Source: Trebouxia sp. TZW2008 (lineage: Eukaryota; Chlorophyta; Trebouxiophyceae; Trebouxiales; Trebouxiaceae). From it: DNA of 64,000 nucleotides. Position numbers and translations under genes: made by a program. Below are positions 55,984 to 64,000 of the stretch, piece by piece. The notes under the pieces are model-generated. The model ran no database searches and was not told the origin of the DNA. It worked only from the letters and a program-made list of their open reading frames with translations. Location: positions 62,001 through 126,000 of the forward strand of contig BDIU01000370.1 of NCBI GenBank assembly GCA_002118135.1, in the 5' to 3' direction. Numbering within the stretch: position 1 is the stretch's first letter; each line of letters opens with the position of its first letter.

Positions 55984-58510
55984 ATGAAACGCATATTTGG
56001 CACCAGGAAGGAGAAGCCAAAAGCCCCCACGCTCGACGAGGCAACTGGGAGGCTAGATTCAAGAGGCAATGTGTAAGCAGCTACCGGCTAAATGCATGCA
56101 AGCAGGCTGCAGTATGACAACAGCATCAAAGACAGGCCCACGTTCATGAAAAGCTGGCTTGGCTGCCTCTGTAACAGAGCCCTGTTCCATCTTACAGGCT
56201 TGACGAGAAGATTAGAAAGCTTGATGAGCAGCTAGCACAGCATAGAGCTCAGATCAAGAAATGCCGGCCTGGCCCAGCGCAGGAAGCTGCTAAGCGGCGA
56301 GCACTTCAGGTGAGGATCATCTCACTCGAAATGAAGCACGTCATGCAAAGCATGCATACCTTGTCATGGCATACAAATGATACAACAGCATTGCACAAAA
56401 TCATGTCAAAATAGCGTTGTCAGTGACTGATCATTCACGTTTTGTCTTTGTGATTGCAAACACATGACAGACACTGCTGCGTTGATGCATTTTTCACTTC
56501 TGCTATGCAAGAGGCTTTCTCACCAATATGCGTACAGACAGCTTGAACCAGCACATTTAACAAGCACATGGGCAGTGTAATCTCAGTTTGACCACAGCAC
56601 CTCTGCTCGTCAGCACAGGACAGCATGCACTTGTCAGGCAGCTCATGCTGCTGCTTTAAGTTTGCAACAAATTCTGCCAAGAGTCCTTCTCAGCAATGTG
56701 CAAAGACAGACTCTGAAGCAGCACCATCAGCAAGCAGATGGGCAACTCATGCCTGCATCTCGTCACAGCTTCATCTGCTCTTCAGCACAGGGCAGCATAC
56801 ATGCGTTGACCAGCTTGTGCTGCTGAAATGGATTACTGACGCCAATCAGCAATCCATCTTTGGCAAAGTGAAGACAATACAGAAGAAGCAAAAATCAAAC
56901 TTGCCTGCTCAATGTGGTTTCCTTTCCACATTTGCTTATGTGTCAAACCTTTGCAGAAGCCACGATTAATTGTTTTGACCCACTGAAAAGCATCCCACTT
57001 TGAACCAAGCTGAGCAAAGGCTGCCACTTTACGCTACTTCGCTGCTGCAGGTCTTGAAGCAGAAACGGCTGTATGAGAATCAGCGGGGACAGCTCATGAA
57101 CCAGCAGTTCAACGTGGACCAGACGTCCTTTGCATTGCAGTCCATGCAGGACAGTGTACAGACGGTGCAAGCCATGAAAGCAGCAGGCAAGGAGCTCAAA
57201 GCAGCTTTCAAGCAGCCAGAGCTAAACATCAACAGCATAGAGAACTTGCAGGATGACCTAGCAGACATGATGGTGCGCTTCATGATGTTACAGGACGCCA
57301 TGCACACTGCAATGACTGATGCACAATGCGTGTATGGTCATTCACCAAGCAGTCTATATTGTGGGCTGCTGCGGTTGTGTGTATCATAATCCAGCGGCAT
57401 GGACAGCATATTTGTCCTAGCATAGCATGCACCAGCATTGTGTGTACAGTTGTGCATCAAATGTACTGTAAGCTGCTGCGTCCATGTGTGCAGCTCAAGA
57501 TATACTCATGGCCATGGACAGCCCATTCAAGCTGCATATTGAAATGCTAGGGGTGAAGGTGTTGCATGACGAGGCATTACATTGCAATCAGACCTGCACC
57601 TGTCAATACTCATCTGACTCAAGTTGTCGTAGTAAGTGTGCTCTGACTGCTGCTTTATCAAGATCACAAACAACTGCAAAAATGCATTGCTGTTGTTTTA
57701 GCTTGGATCCGATGATCGCCTACCTCTGACACATGTACATGAACATGTACATCAGCTGGAGGGCAGCAGCATTACTTCAGCAGAAAATCACTGACTATTG
57801 GAATGCCTGTTCATTGGTGACCTCTGCTTGTGTTCATGTATGTGACATTGCTTGCAGGATATGCATCAAGAGATACAGGACGTGCTTGGGCAGAACTTTG
57901 GCATTCCCGATGACATAGATGAGGATGAGTTGATGGAGGAGTTGGACGCTCTTGAGGACGACTTGACAGCGGATACAGAAGCAAATGCTGATGGTGTTCC
58001 CTCGTATCTTCAGGTGAGCCTTTGCCTCACTGCGCTCAGGTCTCTGCCAGGGTTGCATCAATGCTGCCATTGCTGTTGTCAGTGAAATATCAGTGGATCA
58101 ACGTTGTCCCCTTGAGACAATGAAGAGCTGCTCAAAGGGCATGCAGCAGTTGCTTGCTGCTGCAACATGAGCAAAAAATTGGCAACTGCATGTCTGCTAG
58201 CTGCTCGATGTGGAAAGTTTCACATGCAAGCATGTCAATGGTTCCCCTGACTGCAAAGGTTGTTGAGAGTCTTGCTTGTGATGAATGCCGGTCTCCTGAG
58301 TATCTGTCATCAAGGGCACATGAGAGACAAGCATCTGATCAAATTGTGTGTCACGTATATACTTGTTACACTGTCCAGCAGTTTCGATGCCTCAAGTGCA
58401 CTGTGTAGGAGCAAGACTTGCCTGAAGCTCCGTCGGCGCGACCAGGTCATGCTGCACCAGCGCAAGGAGAGGATGAGTTTGGCTTGCCAGCAGTGCCTCA
58501 AAGAACATGA
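55984..58510 (+). CDS. CHMP5: ESCRT-III-associated CHMP5/VPS60
   Basis: Snf7-fold protein of late ESCRT-III; regulates Vps4 through LIP5/Vta1 in endosomal sorting. Five exons: 55984-56072, 56198-56309, 57051-57272, 57858-58013, 58409-58510; 226 residues, the family length. Basic N-terminal helix 'MKRIFGTRKEKPKAP', 'DSRGNVLDEKIRKLDEQLA', 'QIKKCRPGPAQEAAKRRALQ', 'VLKQKRLYENQRGQL', 'SIENLQDDLADMM', acidic 'DDIDEDELMEELDALEDD' (where CHMP5 binds LIP5) and the diagnostic end 'EDEFGLPAVP'. Junction phases all agree. The 741-base intron 56310-57050 holds no second gene I can see; a partial hairpin repeat lies in intron 1 near 56160. Confidence 0.95.
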
Positions 58511-60053
58511 CAGTCTGTTTGTAAATCCTCATTGCCCAAGTCAGTTTTACTGACTGCCTGCACTCCTTTTCTGCAATTTTCGAATCTCCGGCGTGTGGGT
58601 CTTGTTGGTACTGCTGCTTTTGTATGGTATTGTCAGATGGGCTACTGCAAAGTCACAATGCATAGCTTGCTTCATGTCAGTCACATTGATTATGATAAGT
58701 GATATGTGAACCCAGCTGTCCTGGGCCCCTGACAGCATGCTGTTGTTGATGACTGAACGCAATTGCGCATCTGACTACTGTGTACATGACATGTGCCACT
58801 GCAGCTTGCCTGCTCTTGCAGAGATGGATTGCCGTTCTGATCAGACAAGACAAGAAAACAGATTGCTTCTGTTGCAAAGCAAACAGGTCAAATCTTGTAC
58901 AGGACAGCTTCATAATGTAAAGCCCTCAGACTGTTGAGTCAGCTGCAGCAGAATTTGATGTCAATGTCTCATTGGTCAAGTACAGGGCAACAGCACCACA
59001 TCTGCTCTGTGAAGCTTTGTTGCAACATATGCAGAACTGGATGCCATCTTTGAACGAGCAATACATCAGTGTTCCATCTTTGCAAGTCCATTCAGGTCAG
59101 CCTCTGGTAGACCATAGACTTGAGTCTCAAAGTAGCTAATGCCATGACACCAGCTCTCTTGAGGCTTTCTATTCTACAACTGTTGGATGAACTGCAACAG
59201 AAGCAGTCAGAGTTCGCCTTGAAAGAACCACTTCTTTGCAGTGTGAGGGTTTGCAGGGCAAATCAGGGTTCTTGAGGCCCATGACCGCAGTCTGTGCGCA
59301 AGTTGACACTTAATACGTGCACATTCAGAGCATGCATGTCGCATCGGCGGGGGTCACGGCCCGCAGTCACCCGAGTGGGGATTGGCGTGTGCGGTTTGGT
59401 TGCCTTTGGCAGCGGCCCATGCACAGCTGTTGAGAGCGTGCCCAATTCAAGGTCAGTAACTGCAACAGCTGTTGGGCGGAGGCCCGTCAGTTGTGGACGT
59501 TAGAGAAGGGCACAATGGCTTAGGCCGGGAACGGAGCAAGCTCTAGCCCTCTCACTGATCGGTGAATGGATAACATGCTTAAGGTTGATCATGGATTCTC
59601 CGCAGTCACTGGCGCATCGATACCACATGCCTTTTTGGATTTTTTCCTTTTGATCGAAAGCCGCAACATTTCCTTCTGTTCGATTCAGGCCTATGCATTA
59701 TTGCACGCCTTGTTACGCACTGATTTTCATGAAAATTATGCAATTCAAGATCACGCTCACAGCATTTCACTGCCTCAAATGCAGCTGAGAAAAGCATTGC
59801 TCAGTCGTCTGCAGGTACAGACGGCCTTGAACATTTCGGCACGGTTGCTGTTACTTGCACTTGAAGTGACTTGATTGGAAGTGCAAAATTAGTCACCAGT
59901 TGCAAGGCTTCACGATTAAGATGACATCGCTGCGATCACAGCTGTGCATCCGCTTTGGCTTTGATCGGACAGCAATGTTGGATTGACGTAGCTGAATTGT
60001 AAAAACGAGCAATCTGAGTAAGTGCATAAGTGTTCCAATACATCCGGCGCTGC
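58511..60053. other. Long spacer with a G/C-rich block
   Basis: About 1.5 kb without a recognised gene. Most of it is ordinary A/T-leaning intergenic or intronic sequence. The block 59330-59560 is visibly richer in G and C than its surroundings and contains inverted and repeated CAGCTGTTG words. A 102-codon plus frame (59566-59874) has no family signal. Confidence 0.4.
59330..59560. ncRNA. Candidate structured noncoding RNA (speculative)
   Basis: G/C-rich segment with several short self-complementary words (for example CACAGCTGTTGAG and CAACAGCTGTTGGGC), ending before an A/T-rich stretch. It does not match my memory of U1, U2, U4, U5, U6, 7SL, RNase P or MRP signatures. Low-confidence pointer only. 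Confidence 0.15.
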
Positions 60054-60983
60054 ATGCTTCTTGCATGCCGGTTGCACTCAGTTCAGCCGAGGCTTCTTTC
60101 TGTGACGCGTCACACCTTTCAAAGCAATCGGCAGAGGCAGTCACAGAGTCGCAGCTCACACACCGTCACTTGCAAGCAGAACAGCAACGACACAGCGTGG
60201 GCAGCTGTTCTGCTTGCTTCTGCAGTTGCCTTGACCCCTGCGTTCGCAACATCCGCTTCGTCCGACTATGTCAGCGTGCAAGAAAGGATCAATCAGCGCA
60301 GTGTACTACGAGACAGAGCAGCCTCTCGATACACCCCGTCTGCAGACGCAGCGTCCAGCATACCCATCCAGGAGCAGGCAAGATGACTGCTGACCAGGCG
60401 TTTTGTGTTCTGCCTCTTCTGACAGTAGTCTTGGCACAGGTCAAGCAGGTCAAAGAGCTCTCCTCGAAGGCTCAGGCAGCAGTAGATGCTGAAGACTATG
60501 AGCAGGTACTGCAGAGACGGTGCCTTTTGCAACAATGCCAGGGCACTTGTCCCAAGCAACTGCATGTTTGTTTCAAACAAAGCTTTTCACAATTGGGACC
60601 TTGAAATGTACCCACAATAGAATGCATGAATGCAGGCCTTGAAGACCTATTCGCAAATCACGCACACCTACCCTGACCTGGCAATAGTGCAATATGCAAG
60701 GGTGAAGCATGCTCTAATGTTGTTTCAGTCAGGCAAAACAATAGATGCTGTTCTAGAAATGGAGGGACAGGAAGAAGAGATGCGAGGAAATGCTGAAGTG
60801 CATGCTGCTCTGGCTGCAATGCTGTACTCAGAAACCCCTAGGCAAATCCTCAGGGCTGAGACACAATGGGAAATTGCTAGAGAGTTTGATGAAAGATATG
60901 GCAACCTGGACTGGGTGAAACGCGAGAAGCAGTGGCCTCCCAAAATGCAACTTGCGCTGAGCAGCTTTCTCAACCTGACATGA
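60054..60983 (+). CDS. TPR-like protein, probably thylakoid lumen
   Basis: Three exons: 60054-60377 (GC donor, CAG/GCAAGA), 60440-60505, 60636-60983; 245 residues. The N-terminus is Arg/Ser/Gln-rich like a plastid transit peptide, then a hydrophobic run 'AAVLLASAVALTPAFA' with an A-x-A cleavage site, the bipartite lumen signal. The mature part is helical with TPR-like units ('AQAAVDAEDYEQALKTYSQI', 'YPDLAIVQYARVKHALMLFQ') and ends 'KREKQWPPKMQLALSSFL', a conserved ending of a plant TPR-like plastid family as I remember it. Its role is unknown to me. ATG at 60054 chosen as the first in frame. Confidence 0.75.
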
Positions 60984-61256
60984 CAATGCTAGTTTGTGGC
61001 AACATACCTTTAGCCTGAGCAAGTTTGGGATGGAGTGCTATTGAGGCACCTACCCCTCTTGCTGCTGCCACTGTAATTATACGTGGTGGTAGTCCGCAAT
61101 TGCTGCAGAGATCAGCTTCATCAGAGCCAGTCAGAACATCAGCAATAGACTGCTTGGAAGCCACCAAGAGCTAATTAAATTGGTGATGTCTTGACGCTAG
61201 AACCTGGCTGTCACTACATGGATGCAAGGGTGCAGAGGCTGGGCAACTTCAGCAGC

Positions 61257-61287
<31 letters not shown>

Positions 61288-62695
61288 CTGTTGCTTCTAG
61301 CATTGGCAGGCAGCTTCTGCCACAACATGTCAAGCTGCTCTCATACCCTTGGCGAGCTATACATTGAATGCCGCTACCATCGGACCTCTGTACATCTCTG
61401 GTCTTCGTGGTATTTGCAGCAGGCCCAGATTGCCTAGGTACCTTGCTGAGCTGCAATTGTTGCCATTGACATTTTTGACAGCATGCCAGCCTGCTTGCTG
61501 CCCAAATGGTCAGGCTCAGAAGCAGCTGCCAGCTTTACGATGCTTGTGCTACGGCATATCTTCTGGTGTAGAAGCAATCATTTGTAACTCATGACAGCAG
61601 AGATCTTGCCTTTGAGGTTGCTGCTCAGTAATCTGCCAGCTGGGGCAGAGACTTTCAGCTCAACCAATGCTGTCTGTTTGCCATGCTTTGCTTGATTTGG
61701 TGCAGTATATTCTTGGCATTCCTGTCATTTGGTTCTTGGGGTCGTGACTTCTGCAGCACAAATGAATTTGGGCTAGAACCATATGTCAATTTGCAAAACG
61801 TCTGCGCATCAGACATATAACGTCAACGGCAGATGGCACTTAGGATGATGCAAGTCTGTTCTCGTTGATTGATCCAAACACTTTTAGCTTTATGGTGTGA
61901 TGCTGCTTAAGCTTGCATACATGGCAAAGATCATCAGACACACAGGACGCTTCATTGATTAGACCATTGGGATCTGGCACCAACCCAGCACATTGTCATC
62001 ATGTCCAGATAGCCTGAAAGCCACAGCTTCAAAGCAGCTCAAATGTGTTGTGATGAGCATAGCCTGAGAGAAATCACGGGACCAACCAAAAAGCGCGTCT
62101 GCAGCAGCGACTTCGAGCGCATTCAACGACCAAGTTGACGTCGGCTCAACCAAAGACGTTCAGCAAGGCATGCTGCAGAGCATTTGCTGCAGTTTGAGCG
62201 CTGACTGGGCCGTGCTTGGCTGATTGCAGCGGCGGCATGAAGGTATTGTGTGCTTGAATGGCTGGATTTCCGTCAAAAGTCGTTGCTTGTACGTGGTGGA
62301 AGACAGCTGCATCTGCACGTGCTTCCAGAGCAAATGCATGATTTATTTGCAGTGCTGGGCAGCTGCAAAGCTGTCACATTCAGGGCAGCAATCTCAGGCA
62401 GCTCACCTGCAAGAGTTGCAATACTGAAACAGTGTATTGCATGACTTTGCCAAAATTTGCCAACAGGATGCATCAATGTAGCGCATCACACTATGATTGT
62501 CTGTAGATTTTCCAATTGCAATGGCTGCCTCGCCTGCTCAATCCGCTCAAGCCTAGTGAGTGAAGCCTGTCAGACTTGACTGCATCAATGGCTTGACACT
62601 TCCAGCGCATGTGCAAGCTGAACATTGAACAAGTATCACTTGTGATTGTTATTCAAGCTGCTCAAGCGCTGCTTGTGTTCTGCAGGGTGATGTTG
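60984..62695. other. Spacer with CAG repeat and unassigned frames
   Basis: About 1.7 kb. It contains a CAG/GCA run at 61252-61290 and a minus-strand frame 60970-61167 ('GLPPRIITVAAARGVGASI') that looks protein-like and would overlap the TPR gene's stop. Another minus frame lies at 61959-62153. They may be exons of an undetected minus gene. The 5' exon(s) of the exonuclease gene probably lie near 62220-62560. Confidence 0.35.
61246..61290. repeat. CAG trinucleotide run
   Basis: About a dozen GCA/CAG triplets with one GCG interruption; location intergenic as far as I can tell. Confidence 0.9.
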
Positions 62696-64000
62696 CACAG
62701 GCACGAGATGCACTTGTCTATGCAGTCAGCAAAAGCCATGGCTCACACACAGAGGACATTATCAGGAGGACATTATCAGGGCAATAGCTGACGCATGCCC
62801 ATATGAGGGCCTGCGTTCATGCGCCGGCAACCTGGTGTTGGTGCCTGTGAAGTTCAAATTTGTCAGCCAATACATCCAAGATAATTGTCCTGATGAGGAG
62901 TTTGAAGATGATTGGTGCTACACAGATGAAGAATATGATGGTGAGTACTCAGACGGCATACGCCAATGCAACAGGTACAGTGATCCTGTCAACGTGATAG
63001 TGATGGCTGCTACATCAACACAAATGGTGTTGCAGATGTTGCTGAAGAAGCAGGAGACCAGTGGACCCTTACAGATCTGCTTGAGACTAACCAGTGTCAG
63101 CGTTACTTTACAATAGTGTATGGTTCAGCAGATTACCAGCCTCAGGTTGTAGCACGCCTGGGTACTTTGATCAGGCACCCACACACCACCCCTGTCCAGC
63201 ACATCCTGTCGCAAATCAGAGTCATCCAGGTACACAGCAAGGATGCCCGCTACAAGCCAGCAATCAAGGAGTGCCATACGCCTCTGCAGCAGCCACTTGC
63301 TGCAAGCAACAGCCCATCCAACGTGAGGACTGTTCTATCCTCTTTCCTATGATTAGTCAATGCACTAGCTGGGTTTGCACTGCTTCATTTCCAGGCTGGT
63401 TTTGGTGCAGAGACTTGTATTGTGATGCTTAACAGCAAAGGTTCATCTGTTTACTTATACTTTTCTCTGTGGTGCTGCAAGTTTGGTCAAAGACACCTTG
63501 CAACTTGACATGCTGCTGTGTACAATTGCAACCCAAGTGTTTATTGGCATACTTGGAAGCAGTCTCCAACAAGGCTAATGTGACATTGCTGCACAGCTCA
63601 ATGCTTTGATACTCACTGCATGCAGAATGCATGTCTGCGCAGAAATGTCATTGGGCAAGTTGTGTCAACAATGCATCTGGGTTTGCATCAAAGCGTTGCG
63701 CTGCTCTTGCCAGCCCTGTGCTTGATGATGACGGCAGGGCATGGGGTTGCAAGCTCTGTAATACGTAGGCTCAGGTCATCTTGGTCACCAGCATTGAGCA
63801 AACCAAGGAGCTGTGTGCTTCTGCCAAGGTCCAGGGCAGAGTTGGATTTGACTGTGAGGGATGCAGTCTATCCAAAGATGGACAGCTGTGCCTTGTTCAG
63901 GTGTGTGTGCTGCAAACTTGTGCAATCACCACTGGTCAGGTAAACAAGACCAGAGATGCAAAACTGCATGCCTGCTGTAGATAGTGCCTGTACATAAAAG
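62696..64000 (+). pseudogene. 3'-5' exonuclease-domain gene with a 14-bp frameshifting duplication, 3' end outside window
   Basis: Exons seen: 62696-62945, 63001-63322, 63395-63440 and 63775-63900 (some between are unresolved). The last carries 'VGFDCEGCSLSKDGQLCLVQ', the D-x-E motif I of RNase D/WRN-type (DEDD) exonucleases, as in plant 3'-5' exonuclease proteins of unknown substrate. The first exon encodes 'ALVYAVSKSHGSHTEDIIR' and continues, after a tandem copy of a 14-base unit (62752-62765 and 62766-62779), in another frame with 'AIADACPYEGLRS' and an acidic 'EEFEDDWCYTDEEYD'. With one unit the frame is continuous; with two it hits TAG at once. So the allele is broken, or the assembly has a local error. 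The gene is otherwise intact. Confidence 0.6.

Noticed and set aside
59340..59480. Match to U-snRNA, 7SL, RNase P or RNase MRP
   Set aside because: None of the core motifs I know for these RNAs is present.

Overview
This window is nuclear DNA of a photosynthetic eukaryote, most likely a chlorophyte green alga of trebouxiophyte type (inference). Every recognisable gene except the C2H2 gene is split by short GT-AG introns with a strong TGCAG acceptor, plus some GC-AG introns. The gene set is eukaryotic (Nup96, CCT3, prohibitin-2, PRMT7, NOP53, CHMP5/VPS60). Two proteins carry plastid or thylakoid-lumen type N-termini. There is a nuclear tRNA-Lys(UUU). No prokaryotic, viral or CRISPR content was recognised.

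Layout. 1-6992 (+) is the 3' two thirds of a Nup96 nucleoporin gene. 7388-8218 (-) is a possible mTERF-like gene. 8821-14657 (+) is an MRS2/CorA magnesium channel. 14908-16608 (-) encodes eight C2H2 zinc fingers. 17804-19200 (-) is an atypical peroxiredoxin. 19523-26415 (-) is PRMT7 (13 exons). 27136-31250 (-) is CCT3 (12 exons). 31545-32915 (+) is a plastid membrane protein. 33609-35173 (+) is prohibitin-2. 35850-35921 (-) is tRNA-Lys. 35984-42361 (-) is a coiled-coil protein. 42634-43616 (+) is a small membrane protein. 44103-45418 (-) is a TPT/nucleotide-sugar transporter, overlapped at its start codon by a LYRM9-like ORF (45415-45678). 46227-48931 (+) is NOP53. 50056-55290 (-) is a peroxisomal sarcosine/pipecolate oxidase ending in SKL. 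55984-58510 (+) is CHMP5. 60054-60983 (+) is a lumen-type TPR-like protein. 62696-64000 (+) is a 3'-5' exonuclease gene with a frameshifting 14-bp duplication, running off the window. I built exon models by matching splice phases and remembered family sequences; none is backed by transcripts.

These are housekeeping genes, not a pathway cluster. The unusual content is in how the genes are built. At least eight genes carry imperfect tandem copies ('echoes') of an exon edge and its splice site in the adjacent intron or just past the gene, about eighteen cases in 64 kb. Some echoes are still open and could be alternative exons; others have stops or lost splice sites. Two dispersed repeat families also recur in introns and spacers: one with two conserved hairpins followed by a T/C tract, and one built around repeated TGTCCTTA boxes. 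Echo duplication and the hairpin element are the best candidates for undescribed biology here.
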